From Antennarius striatus (taxonomy: Eukaryota > Chordata > Actinopteri > Lophiiformes > Antennariidae): a stretch of 64,000 bases of DNA. The notes beneath the pieces are model-generated. The model did not search any database, was not told the origin of the DNA, and was given only the letters and a program-made list of their open reading frames with translations. Positions 1 to 12,952 of this stretch are shown here, piece after piece. The translations under genes were made by a program, and so were the position numbers. Position 1 is the first letter of the stretch. Each line of letters opens with the position of its first letter. The DNA lies in contig NC_090779.1 in the NCBI RefSeq assembly GCF_040054535.1, positions 23,490,501-23,554,500 of the forward strand, in the 5' to 3' direction.

Positions 1-174
1 GCCTCCATCTCCCTCCATAGCCCCAAGGCCATTATAACTCTTTGCTTGCCACCCCCACCACCCCCACCCCCTCCTTCAACCATCCTTCTCTCCAAGTTTG
101 GACACCTGCCAGGTCCCACAGTCATTATCCTAATGAGCACTGACAGCCTAAAGTCAGTGTGGCTACGGCCCCAC

Positions 175-176
<2 letters not shown>

Positions 177-263
<87 letters not shown>

Positions 264-272
264 GTATATGTA
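177..272. repeat. (CA)n-(TA)n compound microsatellite
   Basis: An uninterrupted CA run passes into TA and then degenerate TATG. The open frame across it is simple-repeat translation (Thr-His, Tyr-Ile) and is not coding. Confidence 0.95.
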
Positions 273-3200
273 TAAATGGACTTGTCTTATAATAACTTAG
301 CGTCTAAGGGCCGTTTACACAATGACTGCTTCGGCCAAAAAGGAAGCTCTTGTTATATTTGCGACATCCATTTGTTCATCCATTTGGGGGGGGGGGGACT
401 TTTCTACATGCTGTCGTACCACCATCAAAAAAAGGGAAAAACTTTGTTTTGCACGTTTATTAACCCTTATAGCCCTGACATATTTTGGCGGGGTTTTTTT
501 GGTAATTTTGATATTTGTCTCTATATACCACATTAAAAATGATATAACATACCCATGCTTGGTATGTTTATCTTCAGCACAACTTCAGCTATATGAAGAG
601 ATAAGTTATAGGGAGATAAAAACTATTATATTTACATATTAGGGCAATAATAGACACACACAGTCAAATTCAGAAATGGAAAAATTGTATTTTATTGCAC
701 ATAAAATCCAAAAACATGCTCATCGAATTGATTTTGAACTCAAAAAAGTTTCCCATAGGCTTCTCACAAAACTTTATACCGTTTGTGTCACTTGTGTCAC
801 TCTTCAAAGGAGTTTTTCAAAATAACACTATGCGCATAAAAATGCGTAAATCGTGTGCGTAGTCGTTTGCGTCACATAGACGTTTGTTCCTTTTGTCATG
901 TGACTCATTTTTGCATCACGTGACAAAATGCACGAATCGCGAAACATGTTTACATCACGTGAATACGTGCATCACCACATGTACCGATGGCGACTACATG
1001 AACAGAAACACGGCGCCTCCCGTCTGACTATAAGAACCTGTTTAAAAGAGAATAAAAAGAATACTGATGAAAAAATGCTGAATTCAAATATTTTCAAGAA
1101 AATATCAAAGAATAGGAGATTGTCAATTTTATTAAAATTGTTGAATAAAGTTTGCCTTCGACCACGCTCCCTAATCGAGTTTAAAATCCAAAAAAGGGAT
1201 CTATCAGGTCCTTAAAGATGAACTTTTTAAAATTTTTATCCAGCCTCCTCATTCTTTTCATTCATCCCTAAGCAGACAAAAGAAACCCTCAGATTATAAT
1301 TGGAGGAAAGCAGCCAATCAGACGCAAACCCACCCGTGTCTGTTTCACGTGGGGAATCCGAGTGGGACACCTGTCCTGGTGGAACAGCAGCAACGTCACC
1401 CACCTGAAGGGACGGTGCACATCATGATGCAACTCCGCCCGTCTGGTAGGACCCCAAACAGGAAACGGGCGGCTAAAGCAGCCGCGTGGATCAGCTACAC
1501 CCTCAGGAGTGTGCCACCACGGAAACTGTGTTCATGGGAACAATACCGCCTGTCACACACGGCGAGCGGACAATGGAGGCCAGATGGGGAGCAAAGGGTG
1601 GAGAAGGAGCCAAAGCAGGAGAATCACAGCAGAATCCTGTAGGTATTCCTCAAGCCAAGCACCTATGGTTTTATTGTTCATCGGCATTTGTGTCCGTAAT
1701 ACAGGACACGGCCATCTGTCTCGGGGTTTGTTTGTAGGTCTTTGTGTCTTTGTCTCTCATTGAGACACATGCATACAGTGGGTAAGATGAAGGCGTTGAG
1801 GGATGTATGACCTTTGGTGCCGGGCGGTCATAAGTGTCAAAGTTGGCTGAAGCTGAACAAGACGACGTTCACATTGCGAGTCTTGGGTTGTCTCAATGGT
1901 TGAGGGTCATCAGTAAGGTCTATCCGGTTCTCATGTGATGCATATGTTCTTCTTAATTCATGCAATCAGGCTCTACAACCTGCAAACTGGGTTGATTTTA
2001 AAGCAGGAACTCTTGGGAACATCCGTATGTTGAACTAGAGGCAGCAGTTCTTGCTCACTCACATCAAATCCCACGCGTCAGATGTGACTTTAATATCTGA
2101 ACACATGCGAAACTGATTCAAATCCAGTTTGAAAAGAAGTGATTTCCATGTTCTGAAAGAAAGTCGGATTTACGTCGCATCAAGACAAGAAAGCAGAAGT
2201 GAGTCACGTCACATGGTGTGAATGAAGATCGTGATTCTTTCTAATGAGTCAAAAATAGATCTCAGCCTCCTCACAGTGAGACAGTCATTAAAGACGGAGC
2301 TTTATGTCAGTCTCAGAAATCAGTTCAGTTCCTGTTTGTACAGAGAAAGCAGATGTATGAAGAAGCAGAGGGTTGGGTTGTGATCCTCTTCATCTTCAGA
2401 CGTATTAATCTTCGTCTTCGTCCTCAGACCCAGCCTTCATTTCCTCTCCTTTACCCCTCGTGTCCTCCTCACCGTCTGCCACGGAAATTCCGATTTCCCT
2501 GTACAGCTGGAATGAACCATAAGCATCTCGGTTCCTATCCTATTTTAATGAATCCTACAGTTTGAGATGAATTACAAGAGACATCTTATAAGATCCATGT
2601 GGTAGAAAACTCCATAAATAAAATACAAGTAACAAAGAATTGGAAGATGGTTGAGTCAAAGTTCTTCTCTGGGTACTGTTTTGCTGGAAAGCATAAAACT
2701 GACCTGCAGCATTTTCCAAGAACCCAAGTTCCCAAAAGCCTTCAAATTCCAAGCTGGCGGAATGTTCATCATTTCTACATTTTTTAAAGATAAAATCTCA
2801 GTCCTTATGTTGGGTCACATAACAGAGAATGCTATAATTTTGGCACTAAGGGCTGTGGTGAGGCTCAAGTCTGCAGAAGCCGCAGCAAAGATTTAATCTT
2901 GAAATATGATTTCATTTTATTTGTGCTTCTTTTTTTTTTCCTTGCATAGTCTTTCTATCAGCTGTGAGGTCAGTACATGCAGTTTGAAGGTCATGGCATG
3001 CAGAACGTCCAGTACACGATATGGAACGCTCCTCATCGGTGACGGGGTCAGCCCAGTCTTCAAGCCTCTGATTTGCCCTGTTCCCATAACTTGTTTGACT
3101 ATCCTCTGAAAAGAAACAGTCAGCAACAAGGGAGCAGACGTTTTTGTCCCCCCCTTTTTTTTTCTCTCATACACGACGGTGCATTCAAGTATAAATGTAA

Positions 3201-3358
3201 GCGATCACACATGCCATGCTGCCATTGGAGGCATAGGAGTGAAGGCTGAATAGAAGCAGAGAATGTGGGAACTGGAGGTTTTCTGCCCTGTCAGGGTCGC
3301 CATCTGCTCTTTATCCACGCTGGCACCGAGCCCTGGTCCAACCCTTGGCACCTACATA
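273..3358. other. Gene-free stretch
   Basis: No exon with a plausible splice pattern and no recognisable protein was seen on either strand. The segment starting near 303 (GGGCCGTTTACACAATGACT) resembles the termini of common fish MITEs. A related end, ATTGTTGTGTAAACAGGGCC, lies near 11,550. No complete element could be delimited. The rest is mixed AT-rich and GC-balanced single-copy-looking DNA. Confidence 0.5.

Positions 3359-3360
<2 letters not shown>

Positions 3361-3392
<32 letters not shown>
3361..3392. repeat. (CA)n microsatellite
   Basis: A short perfect CA run. Confidence 0.9.
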
Positions 3393-3393
<1 letters not shown>

Positions 3394-3603
3394 TGCATGC
3401 ATAATAAAAGTGTAACTTTGCAAAGAAAAGCAGATGTGCGACGGACTGCGGGTACACAACACAACACACACACGACTACGCCGTGACTCATTCAAGTGTG
3501 TGAAATGAGACTCAGGTGAGTGGATTTACAGTTTTAGAATTTCCCACTGGCTGGATGAGTCAGTGAATGGAACAGCAAGAGTGTTTATTTGTGGATGTCC
3601 TTG

Positions 3604-3882
3604 TGTGTGTTTGTGGGAGGTGGTGGTGGTGGTGGTGGGGGGGGTGCTTGAGTTTGTAGGAGTGTGTGATTGAGCGTTTGTGTGCAAAATAAAGAACATG
3701 TCTTGGTGTTGGAGTGGAAGGACAAGAGGGCCGTGAGTATTTTGTGTGTGTTTGTGTGTGTGTGTGTGTGTGTACCCCTGTGTGAATGCAAACAAAACCC
3801 GTGATTGGGTTTTGTTTTTGGAAGGAGTGGGTGGGGACCGACTGGGTTTCTCCTCTATGGGGCTCCTTGGCTCGGTGCATGG

Positions 3883-3941
<59 letters not shown>
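3604..3941. repeat. Cluster of GT/GGT simple repeats
   Basis: A GGT run near 3618-3640, GT runs at about 3742-3772, and a longer perfect GT run at about 3883-3941 lie close together. The open frames on both strands are repeat translations (Cys-Val, Thr-His). Confidence 0.9.
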
Positions 3942-3943
<2 letters not shown>

Positions 3944-6900
3944 CGCTGATGATGTTGGTTCCCAAAACAAAACCAGCAGCTGTTTTTGACCCAACTCGCA
4001 CACAATCCCATTCGTCTGTTGTCATCTCAGGCTCCGCCCCTTTCCTCCTGCTGCTGTTTCTTTACGCACAAAGCTCAAAAAAAAAAAAAAAAGAAATTTC
4101 AGCTTTAGTAGCTGTAAATATTAACAAATAACACAATTTGATGATTGCCGGGCGGCTCAATCAGTGGTGCTCGTCTCGCCGGGGTTCGCAGCTGGTTCCA
4201 CATCTGCGACCAATCCCATTGTTTGGCTAGAACTTCCCGTTGTATAATGGAATTAGAAGACATCACTCGTCAGAAACCCATAAACACGTATTTGTAATCT
4301 GGAGAGCGTGAGGACTTCTGGCAGAGCGTGACTCGTCGAGGACAATAAAGATTTTATTTTCGACTTCATGACTGTTACATGTGTGGAGCAACTGCGTGAG
4401 ATCATCTTGTGAAGCTACAGGACGAGGCTTAACGTTACGACACGTTTCATTTAAACACACCCGCATGCAAATTCCACTTCTGATCCTTAACGTTTTAATT
4501 AATTTTAAACATCTAACAGTTGATGTGAAGAGGATTTTGTCCAGCCTACTATGGAAAAAAAAAAAAAAAAGTTTAGCACGTAATGTATGTAGTTTTTAAA
4601 TTACAGAGTAGTTACCGTTTAAAGTTTGATCTTCTTCATGGTTAGATTGGCCTGTTTACGGTCTGTTTAAATCAGATTATCTGTGTTAATCCCATATCGT
4701 CCTGGTTTACGTGCAGTACATAACCAGTATCCCCCCCCTGGACCTCGACATCCAACCAGAGTCATCTACAGACGCCGACTCCCCGATCACATGACCACAC
4801 GTCACAGTTGTTGTGAGTCGTAGTGTGTGTGTGTGTGTGTGTGTGTCTGTTTATCTGAATATAGATGTGTGTTTTTGTGGCTCAGGAGTCAATCCCTCCA
4901 AACAGGCCCGTCATTAACCCTTGTAGCTCCTGAAAGACCACCCAGATGTGTGTGAGGGCTGGTGTGTGTGTGGCCTGCAGACTGCATTGTGTCGTGTGTT
5001 ATCTATCCACTCCAGCCTGTCAATTTATATCGCTAAGAACAACAGCCCCCCTCATCTCTGGTGGAGATGAGAGGTTCATATCACCATGGTGATATACAGC
5101 ACTAGGAAAGAGAATCGTGATAATTTCACGAGATGATTTCGGCCTGGATGCGGCAGCTGCAACCACCCACGGCTCCCTCTGACACAAATGGGACGTGTCG
5201 CTGCCCTCATGTGACACTTCCTTGCTTCATTTTCCCCTTAATGACCCACCAGAGTGACACTTGATGGGCCCACACACCTTCTGTTGGCCCTCACTGCAGC
5301 CAAACTGCCCTCGGATTGGCCCGACGTTCGGCCTGAATGGCCTTCTGGTCGGCCTCCACTGTCGCTCCGTTCAGGGTAAAAAAGGAAAACATGCACAGAG
5401 TTTGCCGTAACATGCAAATAAACACAAACATCACCGGGAAAGCATGTGAAATATTCATAATTTCATATCAGCTCGGAGCATTTGTAGGATTTACAAGAAA
5501 AAAAAACCTTGCAAACATTTTCTAAAGCTATTTTTACACTGCGTGAATCACATTTTCTCCATCAACCGTGTCCCAGATTGGAGGTTAAACTTGGAATATT
5601 GTCAGATTGGCATCAGGCCTCATTCACCTGTGGGAATAAATCTGATATGAGTGAGACATACAAAGGCTCTCCACTTTCCTCTATGTTGAATATCAGGAAG
5701 CTACATTTTACATTTAGCTTCTCTATTTAATCTCTTCTGACTCCACAAATGTCACAATTACACAATCGGCTGGAACAAACCTGTATTTACTGCTTACCTT
5801 GTTGGAAATTGTTGACTTCATTGTAAATGCATTCTAAATTTATAGAATTTAAAAGACATTTTAATTAAGTCCTAAAAACTCTATACATCTCATTAAGTTT
5901 GTTCTGGTTTTGTTGATGCAAATTCTAACAAATTCTTAAGAGATTTATTTACTTCAGAGAAACATTTTGACAGATCGGCAGTAGCTGGGAGGTGAAGGAA
6001 TGTATTTCCATTCACTTTCCTGACCCCCATCTGGATTTTGTGCTTCAGCACGACGGTCCGGTGCTGCCCAGAGTTTCCTGCATCTGGCCAAACACAAAGA
6101 ATCCCTTCTTTTACACCTTATATTCAAGCGGCTGGTCTTCTGCACACAGGATATGTTCAAAGGTGGAAGGAGAAAGAGCGCTGCGGAGGTTTCAAAGGGC
6201 GAGCGCGGCTGGAGGACCTCAAACGCACTCACAAACACACACCTGTGCAAACTCTGCGTCCGACTTCCTTTCCCTGAGTCGCACTCACACACATTTCCTG
6301 TGGGCTCACACACTGGCCGGCCTGTTCTCCAGGGCGTTGGCTCCCGGGCATTCAGTCAATATGTACCCTTGTGTAATGCTTCAGTGTTCTGTGACTGGCA
6401 TGCAGACAACACAAACATACATGAATATCACATAGTAACTCAACTAGAGCAACGTCAGAATGCGAGCGCAGCAACACATCGGTGTGCTGGACGTTGGAGC
6501 GGAACGTCGTCTCCAACCTGAGGCTGCATTTGATGCACTGATGTGTGGGAACGCTGCCTAAAACCACCAAAGATGCATCACCTACACTCATACAGTATGA
6601 ATAGTATGAGTCATACTATTCATACTATTCGGTCTCAAATGCTTCTACAAATTAGAAATGACTTACGGGTAAAGCAATATTTTAGAATTTCATATCTGTT
6701 TTTGATATGAAGCTTAAAAAAAAAAAGATGAGATAATTATTTGTGTCATCCATGATGTGAAGTATCATTTACAAACCAAAATCATCATTCGTTTGATAAA
6801 GACTTTGCTAGAAAAGGAAACGTATTTCCTTCAGCATAAAGTTTAAAAAATATTTGTATTGTGCACTCCAGGCCAGTAGGGGGCAGAACCACAGTTCCAA

Positions 6901-8616
6901 ATTTACACCACAGAATAAGATCAGGTGTTCTGCCTACTCTTCTAGTACATTTTCAAGCCAATAGAAATCGGGTTGTGTCATCGCAGTTTTCAGAATGATC
7001 GTGTTTTGCCAGTTCACCAGATGGTTGTGCTTTTTTCACGAGATTACACTCCAGAATCGGTTTTAAATGTTTACGTTTTCACGGGATAACTGTAATGGAA
7101 GTTACTGTTGGAATAAAAAAAATTGTTGGGTTCACAGTCATGCAGTCGTATGGATGGTGCAATAAAAACAGCCGTTTCTAATCCTGTAATTTGCTCAGAG
7201 ATTACGTTTTACAGATTAATTTGGTGATCAACTGCAACCGGCCTCCCAGTTGCTACCATGCTAGTCGGGTAACTGTCCTCTAAAATACTTCATTAGTACT
7301 CATTAGCTGCACTAGCGTCTCTTTTTTTGGATTGTCTGACTTTCCAGTCTGTGCTAGTCTGCAAAGAGAAAACCAGCCAGAATTGAGCAGAACAAGTAAA
7401 GATAATGATTAATAATTACAACAGCCGGTTGTGACACGTCTGACACCAGGAACAAAGACGTATTTACAGGAAGAACTGTTCAGCTGTCAAAGATTAAAAC
7501 TTACTGGATGAACCAGTTCGTTTTTTTAAAAGTTTGCCTTGCTGGCAAGACTGTAATAAGCGAGACAGATTGATATATATTTAATGTATATAATTAAGTC
7601 TAACTGAACAGAAAGCAATTTCAGGAGGCGTGCTTGCCGTCATTGGTTTGTCTGTTTTATAAATTATGAGCGCGTCTTTATTTTTATCTTAGAGGTGATT
7701 AAATTTTAGTGATGATTTTTAAAATAGTCTTTTTTTTTCTCACCATTTTGGTTGAAAGTTTGATCTAGATAGAGCAATACTACAGGATAAACCTAAACAA
7801 AGCCTTCCAAATATGACAATGCTTTTGCTTTCATAGACCGAGATGAGAGACAGGACTGGTTCTGCTGGAATGACATAATACAGAGGGTTGTTGGTTCTGA
7901 TTTGGAGGTTTTGTGCTTTTGTCTAATTTTTTCTTCAATAATGTTCCAACTGAGAGAAGAGATGTTGCCAGACTTCATTGCCTCCAGTTTTACTTCTTGA
8001 TCTTTCGGCGGCGTCGCTGTTCTTTTCTTCTTTTTACTTGTTCTTTGCTCAGCCGTGACACTGACACTTTTAAGTCACAATAACATTCCAGTCAGCATGT
8101 TTGCATAGGTTTGGGATCAATTTTCTAAATCTGGATAACTTAGGCACTGAGAGTCGTCCACTGTTCAGCTGGAATGGATGTGAACGTAAATAAATAAGTT
8201 CATCAGTGAAATTTTGCACTTTAATCCTCCTAGTCTAAGTGAGTCAGGGCGATGAATAACACACGATTATCCCACAAAGTCCCGTTGAATCCACACAGCT
8301 GGGAACTTAAGGAAAGAGCTCAATGATCTTTAACAAACAGTGGATCTCACACACACACACAAACACACACATACAAACACACACCACCAGTGTTTGCACA
8401 CCCTTAAGCAAACGTCAGAAGAACGATGGAGCCTGAAACCGTGTGTTAGGGATGACACCTCATCGGCATCGCCTCATTGTCGGTACGCGCCACACAGGTG
8501 TGGCGACACAGCTCGAAGAAAGAGGACAACTCCAACTTTAATTTATCACAACTTCCACAGAGTAAAATGTGTTGTGTTGCTTTATACATTGCTTTTCTAT
8601 GAGCCAATGACAGAAG

Positions 8617-8618
<2 letters not shown>
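3942..8618. other. Gene-free stretch
   Basis: No gene recognised. It includes a short GT run at about 4822-4847. A tRNA-like fragment near 4150-4200 (a GGTTCG B-box-like string preceded by an A-box-like CTCAATCAGTGG) could be an old SINE head but is too degraded to call. A 14-bp inverted repeat lies at 6596-6624. Two GC-balanced blocks at about 5280-5370 and 5970-6350 are non-repetitive. Confidence 0.45.
6596..6624. repeat. Near-perfect short palindrome
   Basis: TATGAATAGTATGA at 6596-6609 and its exact complement TCATACTATTCATA at 6611-6624 are separated by one G. It is a potential cruciform, or the hinge of a small MITE, with no gene context. Confidence 0.8.

Positions 8619-8666
<48 letters not shown>
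8619..8666. repeat. (TA)n microsatellite
   Basis: A perfect TA run of about 48 bp. Confidence 0.95.
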
Positions 8667-8669
<3 letters not shown>

Positions 8670-8799
8670 TTTCCTTTTACGTCCTTCAGCTGCCCAACTG
8701 TTAATTTAAACTTTATTGAACATTTTCATCATTTCCTTGAATTTACTTTTGTTTGTTTTATATAAACGTACAGTAATCTCGAACCAAACTTTCACAACG

Positions 8800-9440
8800 T
8801 AACCTAATGTCTCATCCTGCTTGAACACCTTTAACAAACGTCCACTCCATCACTGAAAGTCTACATCCTTACTAAAGGTCTATGTCCTTGCTAAAAGTCT
8901 ACCTCCTTACCAAAGGTCTACTCTTTTACCAAACGTCTACACACTTACCAAATGTCTCCACCCTTACCAAACGTCTCCACTTTTACCAAACGTGTACACC
9001 TTTACCAAACGTGTACACCTTTACCAAACGTGTACACCTTTACCAAACGTCTAAACTTTTACCAAACGTCTCCACTTTTACCAAACGTGTACACCTTTAC
9101 CAAACGTCTCCACTTTTACCAAACGTGTACACCTTTACCAAACGTGTACACCTTTACCAAACGTGTACACCTTTACCAAACGTCTAAACTTTTACCAAAC
9201 GTCTCCACTTTTACCAAACGTGTACACCTTTACCAAACGTGTACACCTTTACCAAACGTGTACACCTTTACCAAACGTCTAAACTTTTACCAAACGTCTC
9301 CACTTTTACCAAACGTGTACACCTTTACCAAACGTGTACACCTTTACCAAACGTGTACACCTTTACCAAACGTGTACACCTTTACCAAACGTCTACACCC
9401 TTACCAAACGTCTACACCCTTACCAAATGTCTACACCCTT
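8800..9440. repeat. 19-bp minisatellite with 95-bp higher-order units
   Basis: The 19-bp unit is CGT + nine variable bases + TTACCAA-type core. From about 8960 the variable part takes three main forms: A (GTGTACACC context), B (CTCCACTT) and C (CTAAACTT). The order reads B-AAA-C-B-A-B-AAA-C-B-AAA-C-B-AAAA and then three degenerate units, so C-B-A-A-A (5 x 19 = 95 bp) is a higher-order unit. Copies at both edges are diverged. Because 19 is not a multiple of 3, all three forward frames stay open and give a 19-residue peptide period. This explains the 181-codon open frame here, which I do not call a gene. Confidence 0.9.
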
Positions 9441-9499
9441 CTTCTACTCCCTTTAAAAACCAAACTTTTCCTGAAACTCAGCCGTAGATGGAAATGAAG

Positions 9500-9770
9500 A
9501 TTTGCATAAGCACATACAGGCCTCCACATCCATCTCGCAGTATTTACCCGCCCGCCGGCCCTTTCCTTCCTACTGACCAAGACAATCTCTGCCTCTGACC
9601 TGACCTCTGACCCTTCCCCTCGGTATCACCTGCCATAAACGTCCAACATTTGAACAAGGCATTCTTAGTCGGGGTGAGGCAACAGTCCGCATCAGGAGGC
9701 AACAGCAGCCCTGGGGGACGGCTGGAGCCACCCCCCCTTCTCTGCTTTATGGTGCTCATTTAAGACTGCA
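9500..9770. promoter_or_regulatory. Candidate conserved non-coding block
   Basis: A non-repetitive, GC-balanced block without a sustained reading frame, sitting between a minisatellite and a GT repeat. Its texture, with repeated GACCTCTGACC and GGCAACAG strings, resembles vertebrate enhancers more than neutral fish DNA. This is inference from composition only. Confidence 0.22.
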
Positions 9771-12476
9771 GGCGACTGGAGTGATGTGTATTATTATTGT
9801 GTGTGCATGTGTGCATGAGTGTGTGCGTGTGTGTGTGTGTGTGTGTAAAGGCTGATTTAGGGCTGCAGGCAATGAGGGTAGACCAGTGCTAGAAACCAGC
9901 TGGCTCCACAACTAGCTAACCATCAACTAGTAATGAGTCCCTGAGACAGGAAGACAGTCGGAGAGACAGACAGGCGATGGCAGATAATTACTAGACAGAC
10001 GGATTAAAGGAAAGCACAAAGAACTGATGTTTGTGTAGTGTTATAACACTTTATAACCCTTTATCAATGGATATCCAAACATGACATTAGCACAGTGACA
10101 GATTGGTAACATAAATGTAGGGCAGAATAGATTTGAGGTCATTTATTTTATTTTATTTCTTATTTAACTGGGAAATTAACTTGAGCAGATTTGATGTGTT
10201 GTGATTGTGTTGTGACATTTTCCACGTCTTGCCCTGGTTTAAATTGTGTTGTACTTTTGAAATGACTTGAAGGTCCAAGTTCAAGTTAAGTTTGACCATG
10301 CAAACACTTAACTTATTATATATTAATAGTCATAGTTATGTTACGACTTGTGGGCTCACTATACGTTCAGATTCAAGTCAGACTTCGCTTAGTTGAAATC
10401 CAACTGGACTTGGCAAGTTGGACTTAAGAAGTTTTGGGCCAATCAGGTAGCAGGAGGAGATATTTGATCTGGGTATTGGTCAGTACCAACAAGTCAACTA
10501 TAGATCCGATATTGAATCTCATCTGGATGATCAATCATGTTTGATTTTTTGGATTTAAGATCAGAGTCGGTGCTTCCTGGACTATTACAGACTGTCCCAC
10601 TACTTTAAACACACTAGCTCGTGAGGCTAATGTTAGCTAGCACTCGCTCAATAGTTGAAATCCGTCACCCTCCTACAACACTGTCTGTTTTCATTCTGTA
10701 TAAACCCCACAAAGTCATTTAATGACAACATATAAATAGATTTTCCTCATTGTAAACTGTTGCTATGACGACTTGTTGATCCACATCAATCCTCAACTGG
10801 TTTGGGCTTCAGACTGTAGTCTGACCCGGCATCAGTGAATTTAATTTATGGACCTTTTATTAGTTTTGGTAGAGAAGGCAGCTGAATGTGTCGCCGTCTA
10901 TAAACCCAGAATTCTCCTTTAACTGAGGGGCGGGGCTTAATAATCAGTGCTGAAAGGTTCAATGTCCTCTCAAACAGCATCGCCCTCGCTCATTGGTGGG
11001 ACGAGTTGTTGTAAATTTGTTTCACACTCGGGGCGGGGAACCTTTGCTGAAGTGGAGGATGAAGGTTGGAGGATGAGATCAATTTTCTGTTTAAAAAAAA
11101 ACCTCAAACCCGAGCACTTCACGCTGAATCAAAGAGAGTCAAATAACTTATCCTGACAAAATTAATCAAATTTATACATAAACCTTTAGTGACTGTGAGA
11201 ATATTAATATACGTACGGTATTTTTGCTCAATTATTTATCTAAGTAAGTAATTCGGGTCCTTGTCTGGTGTAGTAAATAAGACAAACTATAAAAATTTCA
11301 AATAAAAGTGAAACTCGAGCAATAAAACAGTTAATTTTAAATTCAGCCAAAATGCTTAAATTCCAGGTTAATTTTTAAGTTTCCCTCGCGGTCTCCTGAG
11401 TGAACGTTCTCCCACCCATCCAACCTCCATGTGCAAACTTTCTGGCTGTATGTCAACATATGTTTGGCATATCTTTATGTAATGTGATAGTTTCACAAAG
11501 GTTGCCATGTGAACGCAGTTTTTTTTTTAAAACGCAAAGAAAAAATCATTGTTGTGTAAACAGGGCCTAAATCTCCAAGTTGTGGGTTGCACACTAAAGT
11601 CACACCCTACTGCCTCACTGCTTTAATTCAGGCGTAGATTTGGGAGGTGGAACAGCGATGAACCCTAATTACACCCTATAAAGCCTTTATAGAGAAAGGT
11701 GAGGCCCAATAAAGGCCGAGCGTCTCGTCTCCACCAGAACTTTAAGCTGTATTTTAATTTTTTATTTTTTTTTTAAACAAGAATGTTGTACATGTCCTTA
11801 GAAGATGGAAATCTCAAAAACTTTAACTCAGGACTGAGGTGGAATCATTTTGAAAAGTCACACCATGTAAAGAATGAAAGAAAAAACTGACAGATGTAAG
11901 AAAAAATAGAGAATATTTATATATAAGGTGGAATATTACATCTTTTGTTGAGAGGCAGCTCAGATTTGTTTTGTTAACCTTTCGCTGGCTCGTCTTTCCT
12001 GCAGCAGACATTCAGCATATATCAGGGTTTGGTTTCCATTTAGCAGCAGATGGTGAGCCTATGCATGAGTTGGGAAGATGCCTTTAAACATGAAACCTTA
12101 TCCAGCAAATCCTGACACACGGATACTGTTTCTCAATATCTGTTGGACCTTGAAAGATCAGCTCTTATCTGTTTTAAATGGGCAGGTATTGTTGTCGCCC
12201 TACAGTGGATTTGTCTACAACAAAACCCGGCAGGTGGTTCGTGTTTGAAAAGTCAGACGGCCAGATTGTCCCGCCTCAACAACTATGAGATGAAAGCTTG
12301 TCTCTGAGCATATTATATTATGGGATGCATTCATGTTCACCTTCATGTTTGCTTCTGTGAAATACTAGAACGCCACTCGTTTCCTCACGTGGACCTGACC
12401 TCATTGGTCTTCCTTCGAAACTAGATTTCATTTGTTTTCTGGTGAGATAATGACTCTCTGTTGGTGTGTTCTAAAG
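9771..12476. other. Gene-free stretch
   Basis: No exon recognised. It includes a GT run at about 9826-9846. A MITE-like end lies at about 11,490-11,570 (ends GTGTAAACAGGGCC), resembling the element end near 303. Confidence 0.45.
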
Positions 12477-12952
12477 CACATGTGACAAACTCAAGGCCCA
12501 GGGGCCAAATGTGGCCCGCCACATCATCTTAATTGGTCCGCGAGAGCATACAAGGTCAGAGTGTCTAAAAATAAATAGATTAAAAGTGTGCTTTGACCAA
12601 AAACTACATTTCCCACAATGCAGTAATTAAGATCATGTCTTAAGTACTGCTTGATGTTACTTGTCTTTATTCTCTTGAATAGTTTGATCCTTGATTGATG
12701 GAGTTCTGTGGGTTTGATAATCTGACAAATTAAAAGGATTTACTGAGAAACAAACATATTTTTTTCTGTGCAATTGGACTGTTTGTAACTTAAATAAATT
12801 ATAAATTCAGAGTTATTTAACGTTAAGGAGTAGTTACATTTATTTTACATTACAATGAGTTACATTTAGTTACATTTAATAGTTACATCTGGCCCTTTGA
12901 GGACAGCCGTTATGCTGATGTGACCCACGGTGAAAATGAGTTTTAGACACTT
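12477..12952 (-). mobile_element. hAT-like MITE, diverged copy
   Basis: One end reads CACATGTGACAAACTCAAGG followed by GGCCAAATGTGGCCCGCC. The other end reads ATGAGTTTTAGACAC. Blocks inside (GGTCAGAGTGTCTAAAA, GTCCGCGAGAGC) are the reverse complement of blocks in the better-preserved element at 45,155-45,570, so the two are the same family in opposite orientation. The flanks contain TTCTAAAG and CTTTAGAA, which are complementary rather than direct, so no target duplication is claimed. Confidence 0.75.

Noticed and set aside
4141-4240. tRNA gene
   Set aside because: A- and B-box-like strings are present but no cloverleaf pairing of acceptor or anticodon stems can be drawn; at most a SINE remnant.
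8866-9440. CRISPR array
   Set aside because: Repeats are contiguous 19-mers without unique spacers, and the genome is eukaryotic.
8882-9497. Open frames of 101 and 181 codons
   Set aside because: They are translations of the 19-bp minisatellite; all three frames give the same kind of repeat peptide.
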